Source: a virus. From it: 49,005 nucleotides of DNA. Shown here piece after piece: positions 5,058-14,218 of the stretch (position 1 is the first letter of the stretch; every line of letters begins with the position of its first letter). The notes under the pieces are model-generated. The model made no database searches. It was not told the DNA's origin and saw nothing but the letters and a program-made list of their open reading frames with translations. The position numbers and the translations under genes were made by a program. The stretch spans positions 1-49,005 of IMG/VR virus record IMGVR_UViG_3300048592_000344; one strand, written 5' to 3'.

Positions 5058-7578
5058 CTGGAACAGGGATAGGAAATATCGAGTTGTTCTGCCCACGGTT
5101 CCAACGGAGCCACTGATTGGCGAGACACTTCCTCTCATCATCACGCAGCTTACTGCGCCGACCTTCGGCCCCTACACGTCCGGCGACACGCCAGAGGACG
5201 CCTACACGGCGGGCAGCTATACCAGCACGGCAGGCACGATCTCCAGCATCGTCCCGTCCTGGGAGATCAACGGCAGCCCGGCCTTGGGGACGGATGTGCT
5301 GGCTTCTGGCGATGTGGTCGGCCTTTCGGTCCTGGTGACGGACAGCGCGGCGAACCAGCGGACGTTCAGCTATGGCGTGGCCGATCCTGCCGCCGGTATA
5401 CCTTCCGGCTTCGTCATCGTCAGCAGCAACCCCGCCGACAATGCGACGGGCGTCCTCAATACGGTCAACCCGACGATCACCTTCAGCGCCCCCGTTGTTC
5501 CGGGGACCGGGCTTATCACGCTGCGTCAGAATATTTCGGGCGTATGGTCCGACCTCGAAACCTTCGACATGGCAACGGAAGCGGTGCTTGCCACCGACGC
5601 AGCGGGTGCCGGGGCGGGTCAGGTCTACTTTAGCGGACCGACGATCTACATCCATCCATCGACCATCCTTATCGAAGGCCGTGAATATGCAATCCGCATC
5701 GCTGCGACTGCCATTGACGATATCAACGCCAACAGCTTCGCCGGGATTGCAAACGATACCACGCTGAGCTTCACCACGGCGGCGCAACCGTTTGTTGCCC
5801 GGTTCGGCCCAACCGGCACGCAGCCTGCGAACAGCGGCAACTTCGACACCAACCTCTACACCAGCACGCCCCCGGCAAATGGCACTTATGGCAACTTCAG
5901 CGTCACGGCAGGGGTGATCTCTTGCAACGGATCGCAGACCGTGGGCACCTATTCTGTCGGCGGCTATCCGGTCGAGGTGCTGAACGACTTCCGGGCGGTG
6001 ACTACCCTGACCGAGATGAATGCCGCCATTGGATTCAGCGGGCCGACCAGGACGCTTTGCATCAGGGAGGGGACGCCATATTCGTGGGACAACCGCACAG
6101 TCGGCAACTTTGGCCGCCGGGTAAACCTTGACTTCCTGACGATCCTCGGCGACGGGCCTGACGTTCGGGCTAACAAGTGGAACACGTCCTACGACAGCCG
6201 GGCGCACTTCATCCGCGTCATCCTCGGCGCGGTGCGCCGGTTTACCTGCCGCAACCTTCGCATTGTTCCGAACGGCGGTCAGACGGACGCCTGCGTCAAC
6301 TTGGCGCTGCTTTCGGGTGGCGGCGTAGACCTGGGCGACGTGAACTTTGACAAGTGCCTTTTCATCGCCCATCGCCCCAATCCGAATGGGAACTACACGG
6401 CGGGCACCACCAGCTTTGGCGGCAACGGCTTCGCATTCTTTGCGGGCATCGCCCCCATCGGCCTGACCCTGACCGACAACGTGGCTATGGGCGGGCTGCG
6501 GAACTACCGGATCGCTGCGTCGGCATACGTTGAAATGATCGGCAACGAAAGCTGGTTGTCCTATGAGGACGGCTATCAGTATAGCCTGACAACCCCGACG
6601 ATCACCGCCGGGTGCCTTATGGGTATCGGGCTTGCAAAGCCCGGCGACAGCGGCAACCCGCACGGCGACGGCATTCAAATTCAGCCCGGCGTTCCGGCGC
6701 AGAACCACATCATTGAGGCCTGCGGCATGTTCGCGGGCGACCATCGCGGGCGCACATCAAACCAAGCCTATTTCCTGGACAACTCCACAGATGGCTACCT
6801 TGCATGGATGCGGGATAGCCTTCTGATTGACGACCCGACTTGGACCTTCTCAATCACGAACACCCAAGGCTCGATCATGGAGCATCTGGCCTGGGCGCCG
6901 ACGCCTTACACGACCCTGCCTGACAACACGAACGGCATCAGGTTCGGAAACTTGACCCCCGTCACCGGGACCAACATTCTTCGCAACTGCGTTGAAATCG
7001 TCGGCGGCGGTGTTAATGCGTCCGTCACCCGAACCGGCAACGTCCAGCCCCTGAACTACCTCGCGGCGGATTGGGAAGCGATGTATGAAGACTGGACGGT
7101 AGACCGGGAACAATACCCGTCCCTCCAGAAGATCATGGCCGATCTGCGGACCAAGGCCACAGGACCGGGCAATGGCAAGGGGCATCGCGTCACCTTCTCC
7201 GGGTCGGAAAACAGCAGCTTCGTCATTGACGGCGGAAGCCTGACCACGCCAACCCTGAGTGCGCTGACGATCACATCGACCGTGGCGGCTTCCGTCTCGG
7301 CCACCATCACGACCAACGTTCCGCTGAACCCAATCTACTTCGCCATTGTCCCGCAGGGCCAAGCGGTTGTCAGTCCGCGCGACATCAAGCGCCGTCGCGT
7401 CACGGGCGGGATCATCTGGCGCTACACCTCGGTCGGCAATGACACCTTGTCCGGCATTGTCCTGAGCGCCGCTGGGGCTGGGCTTGTGGCCGGAACCACT
7501 TACGATCTTGTCGCGGAACAGGAGAACGGCTGGACGAAGGTTTCCACCGTGGCCCGTGTCACGTTCACGGCGACCTGA
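5050..7578 (+). CDS. Large beta-helix tail spike / receptor-binding protein
   Basis: 842 aa. Residues about 1-110 form a presumed attachment region. Residues about 120-245 look like an Ig-like domain of the Big_5 type (SSNPADNATGV, ITFSAPVVPG, LSFTT). Residues about 250-700 have the short-strand, Gly/Asn-rich pattern of a right-handed parallel beta-helix, as in spikes and polysaccharide lyases. The last ~110 residues look like a fibronectin-III-type domain (TPTLSALTITST ... TYDLVAEQENGW). It probably binds or degrades surface polysaccharide. Unusually, it lies between the two terminase genes. Its GC-rich codon use differs from the flanking genes, with the shift near 5140-5160. Together with the scar ORF behind it, this suggests recent acquisition. 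No catalytic residue can be assigned. Confidence 0.75.
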   Translation: MRNWNRDRKYRVVLPTVPTEPLIGETLPLIITQLTAPTFGPYTSGDTPEDAYTAGSYTSTAGTISSIVPSWEINGSPALGTDVLASGDVVGLSVLVTDSAANQRTFSYGVADPAAGIPSGFVIVSSNPADNATGVLNTVNPTITFSAPVVPGTGLITLRQNISGVWSDLETFDMATEAVLATDAAGAGAGQVYFSGPTIYIHPSTILIEGREYAIRIAATAIDDINANSFAGIANDTTLSFTTAAQPFVARFGPTGTQPANSGNFDTNLYTSTPPANGTYGNFSVTAGVISCNGSQTVGTYSVGGYPVEVLNDFRAVTTLTEMNAAIGFSGPTRTLCIREGTPYSWDNRTVGNFGRRVNLDFLTILGDGPDVRANKWNTSYDSRAHFIRVILGAVRRFTCRNLRIVPNGGQTDACVNLALLSGGGVDLGDVNFDKCLFIAHRPNPNGNYTAGTTSFGGNGFAFFAGIAPIGLTLTDNVAMGGLRNYRIAASAYVEMIGNESWLSYEDGYQYSLTTPTITAGCLMGIGLAKPGDSGNPHGDGIQIQPGVPAQNHIIEACGMFAGDHRGRTSNQAYFLDNSTDGYLAWMRDSLLIDDPTWTFSITNTQGSIMEHLAWAPTPYTTLPDNTNGIRFGNLTPVTGTNILRNCVEIVGGGVNASVTRTGNVQPLNYLAADWEAMYEDWTVDREQYPSLQKIMADLRTKATGPGNGKGHRVTFSGSENSSFVIDGGSLTTPTLSALTITSTVAASVSATITTNVPLNPIYFAIVPQGQAVVSPRDIKRRRVTGGIIWRYTSVGNDTLSGIVLSAAGAGLVAGTTYDLVAEQENGWTKVSTVARVTFTAT

Positions 7579-7580
7579 CC

Positions 7581-7739
7581 ATGACCGGCGCAGAGGAGCG
7601 GAGCTTGGAACGGGCAGTCGGGCGGATTGAGGCGCGACTTCTTCGAACCAGTCGGCGGGTATCGCGTGGACGGCTATGGCTGCACGGACCCGGCGACCTG
7701 GCCCGCCACCCCGGCAACGCTGACATAATGAGAAACTAA
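7581..7739 (+). pseudogene. Chimeric scar ORF (two unrelated gene fragments)
   Basis: A 52-codon frame starts MTGAEERSLERAVGRIEARL, like the helical N-terminus of a small phage protein, then becomes Arg-rich nonsense. In another frame the second half (about 7637-7729) reads RDFFEPVGGYRVDGYGCTDP and continues to a stop, like the C-terminus of a different protein. Its stop TAA overlaps the terminase ATG (TAATG), so it could still serve translational coupling. Best read as remnants left by insertion of the spike gene. Confidence 0.5.
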
Positions 7740-9325
7740 TGCAAGAAGCTGATCTTGAACAGTTAGCCGACTGGCTTGCCTCCGTTCGTAACGATCCTTA
7801 TGCTTTTGTGCTGGGGGCGTATGAATGGGGGCAAGGCGAGCTTGCTCGCTATCCAGACGGGCCGGACGAGTGGCAGGTTGAGTTGCTCTGCCGTATTCGA
7901 GACGGTGTGACCTCGGTAGATGAAGCTATTGCAGCGGCGCAAGAACGCGGGGAGGAAAGCGACACTCGCCCGGTAATGGAGGCAATTACCTCCGGGCACG
8001 GAATTGGCAAGTCTGCCTTTGTTAGCTGGATCATTGATTGGTCCATGTCAACTCAGGTCGATACCAAAGGTGTTGTCACCGCGAACACGGAGAACCAGCT
8101 GAAGACCAAGACCTGGGCTGAGCTTGCCAAGTGGCACCGGCTTTCCATCACCCAGGACCTTTTTAAGATGACCGCAACGGCAAGGTTTAGTATTGACCCG
8201 CTGCACGAGAAGACCTGGCGCGTGGACATGGTTCCGTGGAGCGAGAAAAATACTGAAGCTTTCGCTGGTTTGCACAACCACGGCAAACGGATCATCATCA
8301 TTTTTGACGAAGCCTCGGCTATCCCTGATGTGATCTGGGAGGTTACCGAAGGTGCGCTAACCGACAAAGACACTCAGATTATCTGGTTGGCGTTTGGCAA
8401 CCCGACCAAGAATAGCGGTCGGTTCCGCGAGTGTTTTGCTGGCGGTAAATTCGCCCATCGCTGGAGCAGCCGCGCAATCGACAGTCGGACCGTCCGGATC
8501 AGCAACAAAGCACAGCTGCAAGCCTGGGTTGATGACTACGGCGAGGACCACGACTTCGTCCGCGTCCGCGTAAAGGGTATGTTCCCTCGCACCGACGCCG
8601 TTTCCTACATTGCCTTGGTTGACGTGCAAGAAGCGCAGGCTCGCACCCCCGAGGGGAACGAGTTTGCCCCCGTTATCGGCGCGCTCGACGTGGCTCGCTA
8701 CGGTTCTGACAACTCTGTCATGGCTTTTCGCCGTGGCAGGGACGCCGCTTCCATTCCCTGGGTCAGCATCCACGGACAGAGCACTGTGGCGCTAGCCCGC
8801 TGGGCTTTCGAGCATTACATTCGAAACAACTGCGCCGCGTTAGTTGTGGACACCGGCGGGGTCGGGGGCGGAGTTTTCGACCAGCTCGAACTCATGGGTA
8901 TCAACGTCTATTCCGTTGACTTTTCGGCAAGCCCGGATAATGATAGTCAAGAACGCTATTTGAACAAGCGAGCGGAAATGTATGGTCGAGCCAGGGACTG
9001 GATCAAGAAGGGTGGCTGTCTCCCTCCTGATGATCCTCGGGCAGAGGGGAAAGGGCTTTCCGCTCAGCTCACCGCTCCGACCTATACCTATGCTGGCGAC
9101 GTCAAGCTGCAACTGGAGAGTAAAAAAGACCTTCGTCGCCGCCTTGGGATTTCGCCAGACGACGCCGACGCCTTCGTGATTACATTCGCGTATCCGTATC
9201 TGGATGAGGCCTTCTCGGCCCAGGACTTTGCGGAAGCGGGAGATGAAGGTGAAAGCTACGCTGACTTGAACCCCTACGCTGCCGTTACCTCAACTAAATT
9301 CAACCCACTACAGGTGAGAAAATGA
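7739..9325 (+). CDS. terL: Terminase large subunit
   Basis: 528 aa ATPase-nuclease that pumps DNA into the prohead and cuts it. The Walker A motif SGHGIGKSA is at residues 85-93 and Walker B IIIIFDEAS at 186-193, with a coupling-type motif FGNPTKNSG near 219-227. The C-terminal RNase H-like nuclease shows acidic residues D317 (GALDVARYGSD), D371 (LVVDTGGVGGG) and D475/D477 (SPDDADA). Length and motif order fit a full-length enzyme. The start overlaps the preceding scar ORF, and the stop overlaps the next gene (ATGA). Confidence 0.95.
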   Translation: MQEADLEQLADWLASVRNDPYAFVLGAYEWGQGELARYPDGPDEWQVELLCRIRDGVTSVDEAIAAAQERGEESDTRPVMEAITSGHGIGKSAFVSWIIDWSMSTQVDTKGVVTANTENQLKTKTWAELAKWHRLSITQDLFKMTATARFSIDPLHEKTWRVDMVPWSEKNTEAFAGLHNHGKRIIIIFDEASAIPDVIWEVTEGALTDKDTQIIWLAFGNPTKNSGRFRECFAGGKFAHRWSSRAIDSRTVRISNKAQLQAWVDDYGEDHDFVRVRVKGMFPRTDAVSYIALVDVQEAQARTPEGNEFAPVIGALDVARYGSDNSVMAFRRGRDAASIPWVSIHGQSTVALARWAFEHYIRNNCAALVVDTGGVGGGVFDQLELMGINVYSVDFSASPDNDSQERYLNKRAEMYGRARDWIKKGGCLPPDDPRAEGKGLSAQLTAPTYTYAGDVKLQLESKKDLRRRLGISPDDADAFVITFAYPYLDEAFSAQDFAEAGDEGESYADLNPYAAVTSTKFNPLQVRK

Positions 9326-9627
9326 GAAAACCGAAAGCGCCCGCTCCAATCAACCTGCCCTACGCTTCCACTGTCGCCAGCTTTTACGGCGACCAAGGTG
9401 CGGTGCAGGGTAACTCCTTCCTTGGCAGGTTGTTCAAGGGCCGGGGGACTGACGTAAAGGTTCAGGGCAACCCCGGTCGCGCAAGCGGGTCTAGCCCCAT
9501 GTTCAACATGCTGGCTGGGATGATGGGCATGGGGTCGGGAGTCGGAACGAAAGTTCAATCCGGTGCCCCCGCTGCCAAGCCCGTAAACAAAACCAGCTTT
9601 CTTTCCGGGATGATGGGGGCGAAATGA
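9322..9627 (+). CDS. Hypothetical protein between terminase and portal, 101 aa
   Basis: Gly/Met-rich low-complexity protein (FNMLAGMMGMGSG, SFLSGMMGAK) with a basic N-terminus, probably disordered. ATGA overlaps at both ends place it in the packaging operon. In related podoviruses, small proteins at this place are uncharacterised head-completion or ejection-linked proteins. I do not assign a role. Confidence 0.7.
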   Translation: MRKPKAPAPINLPYASTVASFYGDQGAVQGNSFLGRLFKGRGTDVKVQGNPGRASGSSPMFNMLAGMMGMGSGVGTKVQSGAPAAKPVNKTSFLSGMMGAK

Positions 9628-11297
9628 ACGAAGTTGATGCAGCGGCGCTGAAAACCGCACGAGACACCATGACCGCTGCAAAAGCGGAGCAGGCCAAGTG
9701 GGTGCATGTCTGGCGGAAGCTGAATGAAAGCTTCTACCCTTTCCTCTACAACCACCTGGTAACGACCTCGCCGACCTCGGCCAGGGACCCGGACAAGATC
9801 GCTAACCCCGCCATGCTGGACGGGGAGCCTGCGCTCGCGCTGCTTGTGTTGAGCGCTGGGTTCATGAACGGCGTCACCTCTCCCGCGAGGAAATGGCTCA
9901 ACATCAAAGAGCCGGGGACCAAGCCGTATGAGGAGGGTTACTCCGGCGCTGGCGTAGTTCATTCCGCTATCAGGACAAAAATCCTCGAGACGCTGCAGGG
10001 CACCAACTATTACGACACCAGGGCTGAACAAGTCTATGATGGTTGTGGTATTGGGACCAGTGCCGTCCTTTGCTACGAGGATCGTGATTACATTTGCAAG
10101 TTTACTAACTGCCCGCCAGGCAGTTTCTGCCTTGTGACGGATGAGAGCAACCAGGTGATCAAGTTCTGCCGCGAGTTCCGCATGACTGCGAGGGACTTGC
10201 TGCGGGAGTTCGGGGAAGAAGTTCTGCCCAAGGACATCGTGGAGAAAGCGAGGAAGGGCGGAGCTGCTGCTCGCACCGAATACCTGGTGTCCCATCTGAT
10301 CGAGAAGAACGATCCCAACGACAAAGTACTGAGCACCAGTCACCCCTTCCGCGAGCTTTACTGGATGTCTGCGCAGATGGCAAACATTCCGCCTTTCCTC
10401 GCGAAGCGTCCGCTGTATGAATGGCCTGTGGCCGTGTTCCGCTGGTCGTGTCCAGATGGCTCCACCTATGGTGTTCCGCCAACCCTGTCCGTGCTCGGCA
10501 AAGCCATTCAGCTGCAAAACCTGGAGTATAAGTCTGACCAGGGCTTGGACAAAATGATGTCCCCGCCGCTGCTGGCCGACATCAGCTTGCGGAACCGTCC
10601 CAAGGCGTTCAGCGCCAACGGCATCACCTACACTTCCAACTTGGGAGAGAAAGCCGGTGCTCGTCCGATTTACCAGCTGCAAGTTCCCTTCCAGGAACTG
10701 GAAATCAAGCGGGGTCGAATTGTCCAGGCGATCAAAGACGGCTTGTTCAACTACCTCTTCGACATGATTTCCAGCCTCGAAACCGTCCGGAGCGCCACCG
10801 AAATCGACGCTCGGCGGGAAGAGAAGATGGTCATTCTGGGTCCGGTGCTTCACCGCAGCTACCTCGAAGACATCGGTGTCATCGTCAAGCGGGTGTATGG
10901 AATACTTCGGCGCAAGAAGCTGGTCCCGGAATTGCCGGAAGGCCATGGCGCCGAAATCCAATTCTCCAACATCCTCTCTGACGTGCAGAAGGCAAGCGAT
11001 GTCGCCACACTTGAAAGGTTCTCTGTCTTTGTTGGCCAGCTCGTTCCGACTTGGCCCGAGGCTCAGGCCAGCGTTGATGTCATCGACATCATTAAACAGT
11101 ATGCGGAAGGCTTGGGTGTCCGCCCGTCCGTGCTGGTTCCTGAAGAAGAAACTGCTGAGAAGCTTGCACCGGCAGCTGAGATGCAAGAGCTGATGCAGAC
11201 TTCGGAGGTGGCGAAAAACTTTGGAGCGGCAGCTGGGAGCCTGGCTAATGTCGAAGTTGGGGGAGGGATGAGTGCGGTCCAATCCCTTCTCGGGTGA
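9624..11297 (+). CDS. Portal (head-tail connector) protein
   Basis: 557 aa, the size of the T7 gp8-type connector. The N-terminal helical part carries WVHVWRKLNESFYPFLYNH, followed by the characteristic head-tail connector stretch LLVLSAGFMNGVTSPARKWL (residues about 73-92) and a central beta-rich wing, then a long helical C-terminus. A dodecamer at one capsid vertex forms the DNA channel. Position between the terminase and scaffold genes agrees. Confidence 0.9.
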   Translation: MNEVDAAALKTARDTMTAAKAEQAKWVHVWRKLNESFYPFLYNHLVTTSPTSARDPDKIANPAMLDGEPALALLVLSAGFMNGVTSPARKWLNIKEPGTKPYEEGYSGAGVVHSAIRTKILETLQGTNYYDTRAEQVYDGCGIGTSAVLCYEDRDYICKFTNCPPGSFCLVTDESNQVIKFCREFRMTARDLLREFGEEVLPKDIVEKARKGGAAARTEYLVSHLIEKNDPNDKVLSTSHPFRELYWMSAQMANIPPFLAKRPLYEWPVAVFRWSCPDGSTYGVPPTLSVLGKAIQLQNLEYKSDQGLDKMMSPPLLADISLRNRPKAFSANGITYTSNLGEKAGARPIYQLQVPFQELEIKRGRIVQAIKDGLFNYLFDMISSLETVRSATEIDARREEKMVILGPVLHRSYLEDIGVIVKRVYGILRRKKLVPELPEGHGAEIQFSNILSDVQKASDVATLERFSVFVGQLVPTWPEAQASVDVIDIIKQYAEGLGVRPSVLVPEEETAEKLAPAAEMQELMQTSEVAKNFGAAAGSLANVEVGGGMSAVQSLLG

Positions 11298-11303
11298 TAG
11301 GGA

Positions 11304-11333
11304 TTGACCGGGGAACGGGTGGCGTGGTAAGGT
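11304..11333 (+). promoter_or_regulatory. Possible promoter before capsid genes
   Basis: TTGACC (11304-11309), an 18-nt spacer and TAAGGT (11328-11333) lie in the only intergenic gap of the head operon (11298-11355). A strong GAAGGAGG ribosome site follows. The -10 match is poor. Confidence 0.25.
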
Positions 11334-11355
11334 TGAAGGAGGAAAGGGATTAAGT

Positions 11356-11643
11356 ATGGTCGGCAACTCGGACGATAAGAAACAGGAAGTGACGCTGGAG
11401 GCTCAGCTTGAGTTCGCCGTGCGCGCGATACAGGAGGATGAAAACCTCCGCGTCTTCGTTCGTCAGTTTCTAACCTTTTGCCGCGTCCTTCCTCCTTCAG
11501 ACGTCTTTGATGTCAACCCTGTCGTCAACGCGAGGAACCAGGGAATTCAGGCAGCCGGGCTTGAATTTGCCGCAATGTTAACCCAGGTCGAACCGACATT
11601 GGTTCCGACCCTCATGCTCGAGGAGCTTACCGCAGATGTATAA
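11356..11643 (+). CDS. Bbp19-like small protein, 95 aa
   Basis: The pattern RQFLTFCRVLPPSDVF followed by NARNQGIQAAGLEFAAML matches my recollection of the Bbp19 family from Bordetella phage BPP-1 and relatives, found next to portal and scaffold genes. Molecular role is not established. It overlaps the scaffold gene by 8 nt. Confidence 0.6.
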   Translation: MVGNSDDKKQEVTLEAQLEFAVRAIQEDENLRVFVRQFLTFCRVLPPSDVFDVNPVVNARNQGIQAAGLEFAAMLTQVEPTLVPTLMLEELTADV

Positions 11644-12352
11644 GCTTGGTCAAAATTGGTTCAACCTTCTCCGCTCTGCGGAGGGGGCTGATGGTGGGGT
11701 TGCTGCTCCGGGGGATGCGGCCCCGGCAGCTGGCGAAGGAGCGGGGGACGCAGCGGCAGCCGATCCCGTTCCCCCATCCACCCTTTTGTCGGAAGCGGCG
11801 AAGGCTGCAGGAGACGGGGAAGCCAAGCCGGAAGGCGAAGCCAAGCCTGCTGAAGGCGGCGAAGCCCCCGCAACCTTCGACCTTACCGCCGTCAAGCTTC
11901 CCGAGGGCGTTACCATTGATGAAAATGTCGGAAAGAGCTTTGCCGAAATTCTTTCCAAAGCCGACCTGTCCCCGCAAGAGCGCGGGCAACAGCTCATTGA
12001 CCTCCACGTGAAAGCCCTCCAGGACGTGCAGACCACGTTCACGGAGCAGGCCAAAACCACCTGGACCGAGATGAACGACAAGTGGCGGGCGGAAACCATC
12101 GCCCTGCCCGAGTTCAAAGGAAACCCCGAGGCAGAAGCTGGCAAGGTTATGCAAGCCCTCGTCGCGGTCGGTGCTGATGAGAAGTTCTTCCAAGCGATGG
12201 ACCTCACCGGCGCCGGAAACCATCCTGCAGTGATGCAGGTTCTACACCGTCTGACCAAGCCCTTCATCGAGGGTGGTGCGGTCGGCGGTAACGGCAAGGC
12301 AGTGTCGGCTCGGAAGCTGGGCGACAACATCTACACTTCAACCCAAACCTAG
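11636..12352 (+). CDS. Capsid scaffolding / assembly protein
   Basis: 238 aa. Residues about 15-80 are Ala/Gly/Pro/Glu-rich and disordered; residues about 85-200 are helical and amphipathic, and the C-terminus is short and basic (SARKLGDNIYTSTQT). That design and the place directly before the major capsid gene fit podovirus scaffolds, which line the procapsid and leave during maturation. Confidence 0.8.
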   Translation: MYKLGQNWFNLLRSAEGADGGVAAPGDAAPAAGEGAGDAAAADPVPPSTLLSEAAKAAGDGEAKPEGEAKPAEGGEAPATFDLTAVKLPEGVTIDENVGKSFAEILSKADLSPQERGQQLIDLHVKALQDVQTTFTEQAKTTWTEMNDKWRAETIALPEFKGNPEAEAGKVMQALVAVGADEKFFQAMDLTGAGNHPAVMQVLHRLTKPFIEGGAVGGNGKAVSARKLGDNIYTSTQT

Positions 12353-12365
12353 ATAGGAGCAAAGA

Positions 12366-13397
12366 ATGTCGTTCTTTCCCGACGTTCCTTTCAACCCGAC
12401 CCTGCACGATTTTCTGCAGGCGCTGGGTCCCGACGACGCAGTGACTGACCTCGGTGAGTTGCTGTCGCAGACCAACCAGATGTATGAAGACATGACCTTC
12501 ATGGAGGGCAACCTCCCGACCGGCCATCGCTTTACTGTCCGGACCGGTCTCCCCTCTCCCACCTGGCGTCGTTTCTACCAAGGCGTCCAGCCGACTAAGA
12601 GCACCCGCGCGCAGGTCACGGCGAGCTGCGGTATGCTCGAGGACTACTCGGAGATCGACAAAGCCCTGGCCGACCTGAACGGAAACACCACTCGTTTCCG
12701 TCTGCAGGAAGACGCGGCGCACATCGAGGGCTTCAACCAGAAGGTCGCGTCTTCGCTGGTGTATGAGAGCGAAGACAACACCCCTGAGGCCATCACCGGG
12801 TTCATGGCTCACTACAACGTGACGCCGGGCAGCTCGGGCGTGGGTCAGCAGATCATTGACGCTGGCGGCACGGGCACCGACAACGCCAGCATCCTTCTGG
12901 TCGGTTGGGCTCCCAACACCGTCTACGGCATCTTCCCCAAAGGGAGCAAGGCCGGTCTGTCTGTGAAGGACCTGGGCGAGCAGCGTCTTTTCGCCAAGAC
13001 GGCGGACGGGCAGAACAACGGTTACTACCAGGGTTACTCGACTCACTACCGTTGGGACCTCGGCCTTGTCATCCAGGACTACCGTTACGTTGTTCGTATC
13101 GCTAACATCGACCGGAGCCTCCTGGGCGCAGACCCGACAATCACCGGCTACACCGGCGCGAACATCCCCAACCTCATGTTCGAGGCGATGGAGTATATCC
13201 CGTCGATGGAGAACTGCCGTCCGGTCTTCTACATGGACCGCTCGATCAAGACGAAGCTTCGGCAGCAGTTGCCGAACGTGGTGAAGAACTCTACCCTCCA
13301 GATCATGGAAGTTGGTGGGAAGAAAGTGGACTCCTTCCAGGAGGTTCCGATCCGGCGCATGGATGTGATGCGCGCTGACGAAGCTCGTGTCGTGTAA
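12366..13397 (+). CDS. Major capsid protein
   Basis: 343 aa with a strong TAGGAGC ribosome site. HK97-fold character is inferred from length, position after the scaffold gene and sequence style: N-arm-like FNPTLHDFLQALGPDD, a region rich in aromatic and charged residues, and VYGIFPKGSKAGLSVKDLGE followed by the P-domain and A-domain region. This resembles capsid proteins of BPP-1-like and related podoviruses more than T7 gp10, but no search was possible. Confidence 0.85.
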   Translation: MSFFPDVPFNPTLHDFLQALGPDDAVTDLGELLSQTNQMYEDMTFMEGNLPTGHRFTVRTGLPSPTWRRFYQGVQPTKSTRAQVTASCGMLEDYSEIDKALADLNGNTTRFRLQEDAAHIEGFNQKVASSLVYESEDNTPEAITGFMAHYNVTPGSSGVGQQIIDAGGTGTDNASILLVGWAPNTVYGIFPKGSKAGLSVKDLGEQRLFAKTADGQNNGYYQGYSTHYRWDLGLVIQDYRYVVRIANIDRSLLGADPTITGYTGANIPNLMFEAMEYIPSMENCRPVFYMDRSIKTKLRQQLPNVVKNSTLQIMEVGGKKVDSFQEVPIRRMDVMRADEARVV

Positions 13398-13409
13398 GGA
13401 GACATTCCG

Positions 13410-13862
13410 ATGCTTATCGACCAACTGCTTTCTCCCGCCATCAAGGCTGCCCTGAGCGGTTTTACCGTTTCGACGCAGACCGTTGGTGGTGCCGCTAAGG
13501 TCATGGACTTTGGCGCAGCCCGGAACAATGGGCTGATGGCAAAACCCTACGGTCCCGGCTGGGATATCAACTTCCGTGGGGGCACCTCGGGCGGCGCTGC
13601 TACCGCAACGCTGCTTCTCGTGACCGATGACAACTCGGCACTCGGCTCCGCTACCACCCTCTACACCAGCCCCACCTACACGCTGGCGCAGACGGTGAAA
13701 GGCGACCTGTTTGTTCCGGTTCCGGACACCGACCTCTGGGAGCGTTACGTCGCTTGGCGTATCACTGTCGGCACGGCGGTTTTCACCGGCGGCACCCTGT
13801 CGATCGAGTATGTCGCCGACCGTCGCGCATGGCGCGGCTATCCGGCGCGGGGGAACCGCTAA
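13410..13862 (+). CDS. Bbp16-like capsid cement protein
   Basis: 150 aa, beta-rich, beginning MLIDQLLSPAIKAALSG. The combination YGPGWDINFRGG, a jelly-roll-like middle and LSIEYVADRRAWRGYPARG at the C-terminus fits the Bbp16 family of head decoration (cement) proteins. Position right after the capsid gene agrees. It would stabilise the expanded capsid. Confidence 0.7.
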   Translation: MLIDQLLSPAIKAALSGFTVSTQTVGGAAKVMDFGAARNNGLMAKPYGPGWDINFRGGTSGGAATATLLLVTDDNSALGSATTLYTSPTYTLAQTVKGDLFVPVPDTDLWERYVAWRITVGTAVFTGGTLSIEYVADRRAWRGYPARGNR

Positions 13863-13865
13863 GCC

Positions 13866-14159
13866 ATGACAAAACCGACCACCCTGGTGTCTCAGCTCAA
13901 CAAGATGGAAGCTGAGCGGAAGATCAATGAAGCCAAGGAAGACGAGGCTTTTGCGGATCGTCAGATTATCGACGGCAAGGTTTGGGTTCGACTCATCCGT
14001 CCTTGCTATGATAGCGAGGGTCGTCTTCATACGGAGGGCATCACTGCCCTTCGTCCTGAGGAGGTGCCGTCTTCGGCCAAGTTCCTCTCGAAGGTGGACG
14101 CGCAGGCAGCTGCTAAAGCAGCTAAGGGCGGAGCTGCTGACGAAGACGACGATAAGTGA
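13866..14159 (+). CDS. Hypothetical head-module protein, 97 aa
   Basis: Helical charged N-terminus, a short beta region (KVWVRLIRPCYDSEGRL) and an Ala/Lys/Asp-rich tail ending DEDDDK. It is 3 bp after the cement gene and before the mid-operon hairpin. Function is unknown; possibly a head-tail joining or minor capsid factor. Confidence 0.7.
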   Translation: MTKPTTLVSQLNKMEAERKINEAKEDEAFADRQIIDGKVWVRLIRPCYDSEGRLHTEGITALRPEEVPSSAKFLSKVDAQAAAKAAKGGAADEDDDK

Positions 14160-14165
14160 AGTAGG

Positions 14166-14191
14166 GCGGGGGTGGCGAGTGTCTCCCCCGC
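14166..14191 (+). terminator. Mid-operon hairpin after the capsid genes
   Basis: GCGGGGG (14166-14172) pairs with CCCCCGC (14185-14191) across a 12-nt loop, followed by a pyrimidine-rich stretch but no proper T run. It lies between the capsid block and tail tubular protein A, where T7 has its partial late terminator. A leaky terminator that favours capsid over tail transcripts is plausible. Confidence 0.45.
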
Positions 14192-14218
14192 TTCCACTAT
14201 TCAGCCGGGGCTCGGTCC

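Noticed and set aside
4990-6744. 584-codon leftward frame antisense to the spike gene
   Set aside because: High-GC codon structure of the spike leaves its antisense frame open; the product is Arg/Val/Ala-rich with no recognisable motif and no ribosome site.
9555-11366. 603-codon leftward frame antisense to the portal gene
   Set aside because: Portal motifs on the other strand are clear; this frame has no motif and no start signal.
12264-14030. 588-codon leftward frame antisense to capsid genes
   Set aside because: Mirror of strongly supported capsid and cement genes; long only because of their codon bias.
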